NCBI GenBank assembly: GCA_016715885.1
Contig: JADJXL010000026.1
Coordinates: 205,603 to 269,602, forward strand
DNA from: Polyangiaceae bacterium
Lineage (GTDB): Bacteria > Myxococcota_A > Polyangia > Polyangiales > Polyangiaceae
Direction: 5' to 3'
Length of the DNA: 64,000 nucleotides
In this document: one piece after another, positions 53,457 to 62,800 of the stretch
How the letters are laid out: the number at the start of each line of letters is the position of its first letter
Numbering within the stretch: position 1 is the first letter of the stretch
Program-made: the position numbers and the translations under genes
The notes under the pieces: generated by a model
Databases searched by the model: none
The model's input: only the letters and a program-made list of their open reading frames with translations
What the model was told of the DNA's origin: nothing

Positions 53457-53762
53457 GGTAGAGGGGTAAATACCCCATTTTACGTTTCAAACTGACCCTC
53501 TTTTCACGAATGGGTCATTTTGAATTCGTGAGCCTAGCTACGCGCTCGGCCGCCTAATACGCGCCGCGTCATTCGCGTGATTCCTAACGTTTCGCCGTTC
53601 GTACGCCTCATCCGTTCATGTGTCGTATCCTGTCCGCTCATTGAGAAAAAACCTCCTGAGCGATCGAAAAATCTGATATCGTGAACCTCTAAAACTTGAC
53701 GGGAAATTCGGGACGGGCCGAACGCGGAACGGCGCGAATTTCCAGTCAAAAATGAGGGATCG

Positions 53763-54806
53763 ATGTCGAACGTTTTGTCGTTCGAGAGGCGTCTTTCTGT
53801 CCTCGCGGCGTTAGTGAACGGAAACTCCGAGCGAGCGGTCGAACGAATGACCGACGTCAATCGGCGAACGATCCGTAAGCTCGCGTTATCGTTAGGGGAA
53901 AACGCGATCCATTTACACAATAAAATAGCGCGAAATCTGTCCTGTCCCCTTGTACAGCTCGACGAAATTTGGAGCTTCGTACGTAAGAAACAGTCGCGAG
54001 TTACCGCGAAAGAACACGCTGAAGGCCTCGGCGAAGCGTATACATTCGTAGCGTTGGATTCCGGCTCACGTTTCGTCATCTGTTGGAAGGTCGGAAAACG
54101 GAACGAAGAGAGCGCGAAATCGTTCGTAAAAGACCTCCGTTCTCGTTTGATCGTCATGCCCGCTATGACCTCGGATGGTTTCGCGCCTTACGTAAGCGCC
54201 GTCGAAAGTTCGTTCGGAAGAACGATAGATTACGCGATGACGATCAAGAATTACACGAAAAAGGGGAGGCGAGACGATGATTACCGCTATGAGCCGCCCC
54301 GTATTAAGAACGGTGAAGGCTTCATTACAAAGAAAACGGTGTTCGGAGCGCCTGATTTAGACTCCGCGAGTACAGCCTATATAGAGCGTCAAAACGGTAC
54401 GATGAGACACCTTGTAGGGCGAATTCGTAGGCTATGTCTCGCGTTCTCAAAAGACCCTCGTCATCATTCCGCGGCTATCGCGTTAGGCTATCTTCATTAC
54501 AATATGTGTCATGTGATCTCTACCTTACGGGTCACGCCCGCGATGCAACTAGGGGTGACGGATCACGTTTGGGACCTCCGCGAATTGTTGAAAAACCTCT
54601 TGACAGCCGAACCTTGTCCACCTCCGGATGTTCAGCCCCTCGCGTCACGAAAACCCGAGGTTGCCCATCGTGAGCTACCCAACGGTAGGGGGTTCCTCCG
54701 CGCGATCGATGGCGGGAAATCCGCGGCGAAAGCTCAGCCGTTGATCAAGCCGGTGAAACCGGAGAAGGGTCAGCTTGACCTGTTCGACGACGAGACGGAC
54801 GAATGA
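53763..54806 (+). CDS. IS1-family-like transposase
   Basis: The 347-residue intact protein has an N-terminal HTH region (SFERRLSVLAALVNGNSERAV, then DVNRRTIRKLALSLGE) and a DDE core. The first Asp is in CPLVQLDEIWSFVRKK, the second in MTSDGFAPYVSAVES and the Glu in AYIERQNGTMRHLVGRI, the IS1 pattern. The C-terminal 90 residues (from AEPCPPPDVQPLAS) form a Pro/Lys-rich extension ending DLFDDETDE, beyond the usual transposase end. It is the only undamaged transposase in the window. The long gap to the left end (about 300 bases) presumably holds its promoter. Confidence 0.88.
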   Translation: MSNVLSFERRLSVLAALVNGNSERAVERMTDVNRRTIRKLALSLGENAIHLHNKIARNLSCPLVQLDEIWSFVRKKQSRVTAKEHAEGLGEAYTFVALDSGSRFVICWKVGKRNEESAKSFVKDLRSRLIVMPAMTSDGFAPYVSAVESSFGRTIDYAMTIKNYTKKGRRDDDYRYEPPRIKNGEGFITKKTVFGAPDLDSASTAYIERQNGTMRHLVGRIRRLCLAFSKDPRHHSAAIALGYLHYNMCHVISTLRVTPAMQLGVTDHVWDLRELLKNLLTAEPCPPPDVQPLASRKPEVAHRELPNGRGFLRAIDGGKSAAKAQPLIKPVKPEKGQLDLFDDETDE

Positions 54807-55008
54807 CGATTTGGTATTTCCATTTGAGAGGAGGTGTGGTTGGCGCTGGATTTCGATAGGTTTGGATGGACAAGCCTACGTTGAACGGCGTAGTTCCTAG
54901 GGATCCGGTGTAGATGGACGAATAAACGTGCATTCGATGGCGGTGTACTGTTTCATTCATCGAATGACGAGAGAACAAGAAGTGACGTTTGTGCTGCGTA
55001 TGTACGGG

Positions 55009-55509
55009 TTACTCGGCAACCCCAAACATCCCATACAACATCGCTCCCCTGCTACAGGCGGCAACAACGACGCCCCTACTGATCGATTGGCTCATCGTTT
55101 CAAAAAGTTCGATGTTTTTGCTGGGCTCCTTCGCAAAAAACTTGCCAATCTCTTCTCCATCAGATCCTAAAATTGCGAAAGTAGTAGTCTCTTCAAGTGG
55201 AGATGGTTCGTCGGACGCGAACACCGGCTTAACCCCATACCTGACTATTTGATCCATCGAGTTGTCTTTGTTTGACACGACGAACCTGGCCGAACCCCAC
55301 ATCACCCCTTTGTCCAGAGGGTCAAAAACTCCGCGAAGATTGTCTATTTTGTCGAGTCCTGGCCCACACAAATGTTCTGGCCATTGCATGTGCTCAACAA
55401 ACGCGTCAAAAACAGCACACCATGCAAGGCGCCATGGGTCGAGGTGGCCGTCAATGTGACGAAGCTGGATAACGCGGCGTGCGGCGGCGTGAATTTTTGT
55501 GTAGTTCAT
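55009..55509 (-). CDS. Hypothetical passenger protein of the IS1-like element
   Basis: From ATG 55509 the product has 166 residues: MNYTKIHAAARRVIQLRHID, GLDKIDNLRGVFDPLDKGVM, EETTTFAILGSDGEEIGKFF and a hydrophobic end VVVAACSRGAMLYGMFG. No family was recognised. It has no signal peptide and a mixed alpha/beta look. It lies convergent to the transposase inside the element, so it is cargo. The upstream in-frame extension to 55584 lacks a good ribosome-binding site. Confidence 0.5.
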   Translation of the reverse strand: MNYTKIHAAARRVIQLRHIDGHLDPWRLAWCAVFDAFVEHMQWPEHLCGPGLDKIDNLRGVFDPLDKGVMWGSARFVVSNKDNSMDQIVRYGVKPVFASDEPSPLEETTTFAILGSDGEEIGKFFAKEPSKNIELFETMSQSISRGVVVAACSRGAMLYGMFGVAE

Positions 55510-55764
55510 CTCGGTGTTTTCTTTGCGCAGCACGCACACCCCCCGCCTTGACTCAGGACCATCCCCGATCCACGCTCCGAGCATCCGTGGCGGGATGCTG
55601 GGCGGGTTGTCGTAGCGGAAGTTACGCGGCTCGCCTTTCGTTTTCTGTAGCCTAGCGCTCGGGTTATTCCGAACGGAGCGGGATCTAGCTCCATTTTGAG
55701 GGGAGTCTAGAAGCGAGCGAAAGAAAACGCGGTGGATCGCGGGTAGGTGGGAACGTGAGACGGG

Positions 55765-56013
55765 CTACTGTACGGCGTTCGACGCTACTTCGATCCGCGT
55801 CTCGATCTCGCGGAGCCCCTTGAGGATCTCGCGGCGGAGGTAGACGCGGCTGTGAACGCGCTGATCGGGCGTCGCGGTAGCGTCTTCAGCGAGAGCGCGG
55901 AGGTTCGCTACAACGGGGCGTAGGAGCGCCGCGTAGGCCGCTAGAGCCGCGGGATCGCTCGTCTCGACCGCGGCGCGTATTCTTTCCCTTTCCCTGACGC
56001 GTGAACGTGTCAT
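55765..56013 (-). CDS. Small hypothetical protein coupled to an HTH gene
   Basis: The 82-residue, Arg/Ala-rich helical protein (RERERIRAAVETSDPAALAA, then RVHSRVYLRREILKGLREIE) starts at ATG 56013, which overlaps the stop of the HTH gene by 4 bases. No family was recognised; the long amphipathic helices suggest a dimerising or DNA-associated partner of the HTH protein. Confidence 0.55.
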   Translation of the reverse strand: MTRSRVRERERIRAAVETSDPAALAAYAALLRPVVANLRALAEDATATPDQRVHSRVYLRREILKGLREIETRIEVASNAVQ

Positions 56014-56267
56014 GCTGCCCTCCCGATGATCGGCGCGGTGACGATGACCTTTCCGCCTAAAAGGACCTCTACGGGTACTCCCGCGACCGCGGCGAGACGG
56101 ATCGCGAAGGTCCCCGTAGGCGGCGTTCTGTTCGGGTTCACGAGGCGTCGGAGCGTGTTCGCGGAGATCCCGATCTTCGCGGCGAGTACGTGGAAGCTCC
56201 CGAACGCGCGCTTCATCTTCCTGAGCGCGACGCGTACGGCGCGGACCTCATCAGGCGAGAGCTTCAA
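56010..56267 (-). CDS. HTH (XRE-like) regulator
   Basis: The 85-residue product from TTG 56267 contains a helix-turn-helix: FHVLAAKIGISANTLRRLVN. It is preceded by a basic helix (VRAVRVALRKMKRAFGS) and followed by GTFAIRLAAVAGVPVEVLL, the usual XRE end. It is the first gene of a two-gene minus-strand operon at the right end of the IS1-like element and probably regulates the element or its cargo. Confidence 0.65.
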   Translation of the reverse strand: MKLSPDEVRAVRVALRKMKRAFGSFHVLAAKIGISANTLRRLVNPNRTPPTGTFAIRLAAVAGVPVEVLLGGKVIVTAPIIGRAA

Positions 56268-56553
56268 CGCGTCGGAACGTCGACGGCGCTTGATCGGGTC
56301 GGGAGGACAAGGAAGGGCCGGGACGTCAGTCGATCGATTGACGCGGAAATGGAGACGTTTTCTTGTCCGAATTCGTTCGGAGGTTCTAAAGCGTTCATCG
56401 GGTATCTCTCGTTTTCAGGAACGGGGTATCAAGTCGCCTCGGTAGCGCGGCTAACGTTACCGGGGCGGCGCCCTTTCAGGCCCGAGCGTTCTAGCCTATT
56501 TTCCCGCGTCAATTTTCAAAATGACCCACTTTTGTCCAAAGTGACCCTCTACC

Positions 56554-56651
56554 ACCCGACGCGATCCTTCATCAACCCGACGCGATCCTTCGTCAACCCG
56601 ACGCGATCCTTCGTCAACCCGACGCGGTCCTTCATCAGGTCCACGCGCCAC
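56554..56651. repeat. GCGATCC array with 21-base period (right part)
   Basis: Units resume immediately after the transposon at 56561, 56582, 56603, 56624 and 56645 (cores GCGATCC, GCGGTCC and a decayed GCGCCA), all 21 bases apart. They continue the TTCATCAACCCG unit type of the left part, so the array was continuous before insertion. Confidence 0.85.
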
Positions 56652-56727
56652 TTGTTCCGACCAGCACACTTTTTCGCTCATCACGTATTCCGGCTTAAGT
56701 AAACCCACTTCGTAGGAGGTGGTTGTA

Positions 56728-57497
56728 TGGCACTCGACTTGAAGGCGCTCGCCCCCGAAGCGCGCGCGGCATTCATCAAAGATGGTGAACATTTGGATCG
56801 GCGGACACGCTGGCGCAGGCAAATCAAACATTGAATGCGTGCAGCGCACGCGCAAAGCTCGTCGATTATGGTTTTGGTTCGGCCGATGCGGCCGAATTGG
56901 AGGATGCGCAATGAATTGATCGCAGCGGGCGTCGGGCGAGAAACGAAGCGGACGAGCAAGAAAGTCGATACCGCGGCGCTTTCGGCGGCCATGCGCGATG
57001 GCCAGGGCGCTCGATTGCGAGCGCGTTCGGTCCTGGGTGGGGCAAAGCGAACGCTGTTGGCATTGGGAAACATTGCGGGGCCGCTAAAGATCGAGGCGCT
57101 TTTGGAGCGCGACCGCTGCGGCCGAGGATGCCAGAGGCTCGCCAAACAGCTCGATGCATTGCAGGACGTATTGAAAGACCCAGCCATTGCGGACGCGGCA
57201 AAGGATCGTGGGTGGGCCCAAAGCCGTGACGGACCTTGCAGCGGACGCGCAGGCATTGCGTGATGCTTCCAAAGCGAAAGCCGAGCCGCGAGGAACGCCC
57301 GGGCCGAGACGCTCGATTTTTCTCGACGGAATCGTCGTGAGCCTGCGGTACGATTGGCGCGGGATGCCGCCGAAGCCGCCGCGCGTGACTTGTCCGAGCC
57401 GGCAATGGCGACGGCATTCGAGCTATCGGCACTGTACAAGCGTCGAGCAAAGAAAAAGGGCGAGCAGCCCGCGGGCGGTGGTGGCGAGGGCCGCTAG
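56728..57497 (+). pseudogene. Frameshifted gene for an Ala/Lys-rich hypothetical protein
   Basis: ATG 56728 follows a good TAGGAGG and reads MALDLKALAPEARAAFIKDG. The sequence then continues in other frames as SARAKLVDYGFGSADAAELE, KKVDTAALSAAMRDGQGARL, LGGAKRTLLALGNIAGPLKI, RLAKQLDALQDVLKDPAIAD and PKAVTDLAADAQALRDASKA, ending at TAG 57495-57497. At least four shifts are needed for a product of about 255 residues. It is mostly helical; no family was recognised. It directly precedes hsdR remnants. Confidence 0.5.
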
Positions 57498-57499
57498 AG

Positions 57500-58740
57500 C
57501 TTTTGATGATGCGCATGTGACGCGTTGCCGGCTCTTTTTCGCATTCAAAAACGAGCGCTCGTGCACTTCGCCGTCGATCCGGATTGGGTCTACTATGACC
57601 ACGAAACTGGACTTGGAACAGACATCGTTTCTGCCCTTCAATCGAGGGAACCGGGGCGGCGCAGAAGGGCAAAAACATCAGCGAGCGACAGCTTCCGGCG
57701 GCATTCGAGTCGGACGAGTACCAAGTGCTGCTCGTGGCGAACAAATACCAAACGGGATTCGATCAACCGCTTTGCACACGATGTACGTGGACAAGCGTCT
57801 TGCGGGGGTGCAAGCGGTGCAAACGTTGTCACGTTTGAATCCGCACATCCGGGCAAAGAGGACACGTTCATTTTGGATTTCCGTGAACGAGACCGAAGAA
57901 ATCCAGCGGAGTTTTCAGCCGTATTACGAGCAAACGACGGTGGCGGAAGCAGCCGATCCGCAGCAGCTCTACGAACTGTCGCACCGGCTCGAGGCGGCCC
58001 AAGTCTTTTGGGCGTCGGAGCTGGAAGCATTTTGCAAGCTGTTTTTCTCGCACAAAGGCAAGATGACGGGCAACATCATCACCGAGCTCTACCGGTGGGT
58101 CGAGCCCGGCAAGGATCGCTTCATTGCATTGCCCGAGGAGCAGCAAGACGATTTTTCTTGAAGCATTGATTGCATATCTGGACTTTGCGCATTCTTGTCG
58201 CAAGTCATGCCGTATCAGGACGCGGACCTGAAAAAGTTTATTTACGTTTGGGCGGTTTCGGAATTGAAACGCCCCACGACCCGAAGAAGACTCCATTGCC
58301 GCTCGATGAGAAGTAGCGCTTCAATATTATCGCTTGGAAAAGATCGAAGAGGCGCAGATCAAGCTGAGCGTGGCGGATTCGGTGCAGCTCAAGGGCCGAC
58401 GGACGTCGGAACGCGGAAGGCCAAAGACGAAGTCGCTAACTTATCGCAAATCATCACGATCTTGAACGACGTTTCGGGACGGAGTTCACGAAGGCGGATG
58501 AGCTACTCTTCCATCAATTCGTCGAGGAAGCGAAGCAGGACGAGGAGGTGGTGCAGCGAGCGAAGGCCAATGCGCTGGACATTTTGCTTTGTCGATGAAG
58601 GGCAAGATCGGCGAAGATGCTCGACCGGATGGAGCAGAACCAGGACGTGGTATCGCGGGCACGAGGGATCCGCAGTTCCAGGACGAGCTATTCCGGTGGA
58701 TAGTGCAAAGATTTACGAGGATGTGCGGGCGGTGGGTTGA
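57500..58740 (+). pseudogene. hsdR: Type I restriction enzyme R subunit (hsdR) remnant, internally deleted
   Basis: An N-terminal fragment (RALVHFAVDPDWVY, MTTKLDLEQTSFLPFNRGNR) is joined directly to a C-terminal helicase fragment (NISERQLPAAFESDEYQVLL, VANKYQTGFDQPL, HTMYVDKRLAGVQAVQTLSR). The C-terminal domain follows (EEIQRSFQPYYEQTTVAEAA, SQVMPYQDADL, GPTDVGT). The ATP-binding DEAD core that should lie between is gone, and at least five frameshifts break what remains. HsdR is the motor/nuclease subunit of type I restriction; no hsdM or hsdS is present here. It is a dead relic. Confidence 0.8.
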
Positions 58741-59464
58741 GGGGGTCCTTTCATCGGGCACCATATTCATTATATCTGCCCCGCCCCTACGAGACGCCAT
58801 TCCATGTCAGAATCGCCCAAATCATGGGCGAGCTTGAGGTAGAGAACCAGGTCATCATCGTTTCGTTCAAGGAGAACTCTTACAACTCGGGCAGGTTTCG
58901 TGAACCGATTATCCGTCACCCAACTTCTCATTTTGGTTCATACTCTAAATCCGATCGGATGTGCCCAATACACGCGGCATTCATCACCACGAACCACGAA
59001 CCACATGCTTCGGCTCGATGCAGAGATGCGAACACCAGCAATACGCCCATTTTTCGTTCACCAGGGCGGCGACAGCAGTAATTGGCTGACCAACGGTTCC
59101 GGAGTAGCCATTTAGCTGCGAGCAATTCACCCGACGCCACTTCCCGTGGGCTTCAATGTATTGTCGGTTATCCTCACCAATAGGCTCTGTAAACGGGTCC
59201 TTCCAGGCACCTTCACGAGCCCGTATGCTATCGCCTCGGCGGCGCATCTATCAATAAAGACCTGATCATCGATGCCGATTTCAACTGCGCCGTCATCTGG
59301 ATCTATTTCTCCCCATGTTCGTAGAGCACCCTGGCAATATAGGTGATGCGCTTGCCGGCCAAGTTTCTAAGGGAAATGGCGAGTTGCTCCATTGAACCAT
59401 CCATTCGTGTGTCCGCCCGGTAGTACTGTGATGAAGTCGCCATCCTTATGGAGTGCTGCATCAT
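58741..59464. other. 724-base stretch without an assignable gene
   Basis: Short minus-strand frames occur (one of 87 codons at 58984-59247 includes SIRAREGAWKDPFTEPIGED and NRQYIEAHGKWRRVNCSQLN), but none resembles a known family or shows a start with a ribosome-binding site. Base composition is less GC-rich than the flanks. It lies downstream of the RHS toxin and its candidate immunity gene on the same strand and may hold further decayed immunity genes. Confidence 0.4.
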
Positions 59465-59847
59465 TCACGTTGTTTGAGTCCCCGGAATTGATGTGCTACC
59501 AATCTGCTTCAGCACCGCGGTTATCGGAAATTCCTCATGGGACTGAAGGCCCAGCCAGTAGGTAATGTGAGTCTTGCTCGCGCCAGTGATTCCGAACGAA
59601 ATCAACAAACAGATGTATATCTGCATCCTCCTTGACCGTACCAGCCAAGAGTCGCGCTCGTTTGCCGATGCGAGGATCAGCTCCCCCGAGTTCCGAAGCG
59701 CTGGCTGGGCACCCAGAGCCTCCGATTCGTAGAAGCAGATGAATTCACGGAGTCGCCACGGATTTGCGTTTACAGTCCCCAATCTTGGCTTTCAAAGCGC
59801 AATCCGAGTCTCGAACTTAGCTCGCGAAGAAGTTCCTCGGCAATCAT
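59465..59847 (-). pseudogene. Candidate immunity gene for the RHS toxin, one frameshift
   Basis: ATG 59847 has TAGGAG nine bases ahead and begins 34 bases after the RHS gene stop. It reads MIAEELLRELSSRLGLRFES and QDWG, then hits a stop. One frame over the sequence continues TVNANPWRLREFICFYESEA and LGAQPALRNSGELILASANE and on to 59465. Adding one G to the GGGG run near 59781 would join them into about 127 residues. No family was recognised; position directly behind a toxin tip is the main argument for immunity. Confidence 0.5.
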
Positions 59848-59880
59848 CTTATTGCTCCTACGGCTCTGGATACGCGGTCT

Positions 59881-62800
59881 TTACGCCGGAACCACTGGAA
59901 CCAGGCGCGCTCTCGTTGCAGGACTGAAGGTCCCGTCTGGATTGACCATTCGCCCGATTCCTTCAGGCAAGTCGAATGACGCCGCACCACTCTTCAGCTC
60001 TGGCAGATGCTTAGCTATGAAGTTCTCCGCGGCAGCATCATCGATCCATTGTCCAATTGCTCGGCCCGATCCCTGCGCCTGTTTCAACAACTGCGCAGTA
60101 TTTGCACTCCCATGTTTTGAAAACGTGTGCCCGACTCTTACACCAGAGAGCGCACCGGTTCCACCAACACGGCCCCCGGCCCCTCGCTTTGGTGGCCCCT
60201 CGTCGTACCTGCTCCGCGCCTGGGGACCAACTTGCCAACGACGACGCCTACAATAACCGTCACGCCTATCGCGGTCGATTGCCGTGTGACGCTGTACGTG
60301 TCGCCGTCGTCGTTTGCAAGCGATATGTTCGCAAACGCAATCAGCGGGTTGACCACATTGAATGCATCGACGGCATCGCCTTGTCGTATGCGTCGTACAT
60401 CCGCTCGATCGTCGGCAATGGGGTCGACGTCCAATCGTCCCCGAAATGCCGCGCGCCGCGTCGCCAACGCCATCCCATACGGCATCGCCAACGCTTCCTT
60501 TTTCGACCACCGTTGCACCCTGCGGCGGTGCTGCTGCGCCATTTCCCGTCGTTCCTACATCGGTTGTCGCCGCTGGAGCGCCCACGTCAGCCGCATGTGG
60601 CGGTGGCGTAGGTCGCGGCGTCGGTGGCGGCAATGGGTCGAACGTGATGAATGCCGAGCTGTCCGGGCGTTTCTTCGACGCGCCACAACCGCGCGCTTCT
60701 TCCTCAGTAAACCCACTGGATCCACGAATGCAAGCGGATTGTCGCGCACGTATGCATACGCTCCCAAGCTTTGCCCATTGTACACGTTCGCAATGATGGG
60801 ATCGGTCGTCGTGAACCGCCCAATGCGTGGTCGTAGACTCTTCCTTCATGTTGACGAGGCCGAATTCGTCGGCCTCTTCATGGCCTGTATAGCCCTTTTC
60901 GTTTTGCTCGTGAACGCTATCGGCGATCCGCCCCATTCTGGATTTTCCGTGCGCCAAAAGCATCGCAACTCCGCCGCTCATCGATGGTGCCATTTTCTTT
61001 GGTGGTCGTCTCGATCGACCCAAGGTGATCGACATGCAGATACAGCGTCCCCGGTTCTGGGGCCACCGCGCGTCACAATGGCAATCACTCGCTCCGGCGA
61101 ATGCACGTAATACCGATACGCTTTGCCAAAAGCGCCGGTCACTTGCTCGAAGATGTCCTCGAAGTACAGCGTCTCGCTCGACGGCATGTCTTCCGAATTC
61201 TTTGCTCGTCGCCATCGTACCCGAACGATACCGTCGTCGCGCCCTGTGATCGTTTCGGCAAATCAAACGGCGTATACGTAATGCCAACGCCTCCCGGCCG
61301 CGTGATTTGATTGCCGACCGCATCATGGTAGAAGCTATCGCCTGCCGCATTCGTGACGGCATGCGGATGCTTTGGATCGGTATACGACAGAATGCCCACG
61401 TCCGACTTTGACGTGAGGTTCCCATTGGGCGTATACCCATACGACGCGTCGCACGGTGCATTCTGATTCTCGACGAGCCGAAGTACGCACACGTGAGCCG
61501 ATTCAATGCGTCATACCGGAATCGCTCCGTAGTATGTTGCGGCTGCCTGGCGTCCGTACGGCGTTTCAAATTGAGTCGCTCGTCCCAGTCGTACGACAAT
61601 TGCTGAATGGTCGCCGCGCCCTTCGTCGAGGTGATGCTCTCGAGCGCACCTTTCTCATGGTCGTAACCCCGCGCCGTCGTCACGCCATTGCCAACAGCTC
61701 GCCCTTGTACCGGCCAGCTTGGTCGACGTCCGTCAATTGCCAATACGCCCTGTTCGTATACGTGTCACGCACGCCAATGCGATGACCGTGGTTGTCGTGC
61801 TCGTACGTTACACCAAACGGCAACGCCCGAGCGCCTGCGGATATTCGAGCGCTTTGGCCCTCCCAACCTCGTCGTACGTCATTCGCGCCGTAAACGATTC
61901 TCCCGCAACGGAGAGCGTCATCCCTTCGAGCTGCCCTCGCTCCGGAATACGCGTACGTCTTGATTCCGTCGGGACTTTCGAGCATGTGCAACCGGCCAAT
62001 TCCATTCGGCGCTGTATCCCACGTCCACGTCGTCGTCAAGCTTTTCCCGTGTGCGTATCCGTGCGCGTTTGCACGCGCCCGAGTGCGTCCACGCCAAACG
62101 TGATCACGCGACCAAGTGCATCCGTCGATGCGAGGACGTCACCGAATCCATCGTTGACGAACATCGTCGTGCCGCGATCCGGCTCATCCAATTGCCGCAC
62201 ACGCCCGAATGCATCGCGCGCCCACGGTGACGGCACCGCCGGGATCGGTCACCGAGCGAAGCGTATCGGAATGACCCATAGGCACATGCCGTTTTGCCAT
62301 TCGCTGCATCCGTGATTGTTACGGGTCGACCCAATGCATCGAGCCCGGTAATCGTATTGTGCAACAGCGGATCGGTCATCTCGATGAAAAACCATCATAC
62401 GAGGTCGTGGTCGTTGCGTTCCACGGTGTGGTGTGCCGAATCTCGCGACCGAGCGCATCGAATTCGTATTCGTCGAAGGCGAGCTGCGAGTCGAGCGTAT
62501 CTTCTGCCGCCGGGGCCGATCGTCGCGCAAACATTTCCCGCTCAGCGGATCGTATTCGATGACTTGTATCAAGCGCGGCGTATTCGGCTTTGGCGGAGGG
62601 CCATGCGTATACACGCGCATGGCTCGCCCTCGGCTGTCGAACACCGTTTGATCGTCCGAACCACCCGCCGTCGTCGTGCGCTGCTTCATGCGCCACTCGC
62701 CGCCGATGTTTTCACGGCTCAACGCTATCGTCGTTTGCGATCCATCCGGGCGTTTCTCGACTTCCAACCTGCCAAAGCCGTCGAATTGCCATTCCGGTGA

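Larger units (their letters stand above)
53457..56553. mobile_element. 3.1-kb IS1-like transposon with passenger genes, inserted in the 21-bp array
   Basis: The element starts GGTAGAGGG at 53457 and ends with its complement (CCCTCTACC) at 56553. Subterminal GGGTCATTTTGAA is also mirrored near both ends. The 8-base ACCCGACG flanks it on both sides (53449-53456 and 56554-56561), a fitting target duplication, although it is also part of the array unit. Contents: an IS1-like transposase (plus strand) and three minus-strand genes. Codon use (more TTA, CGT, GTA) differs from the surrounding genes, suggesting recent arrival. Confidence 0.8.

Noticed and set aside
53123..53461. Coding of a FRSTRSF heptad-repeat peptide across the second array
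   Set aside because: Same reason: 22-base intervals break the heptad, and there is no start signal.
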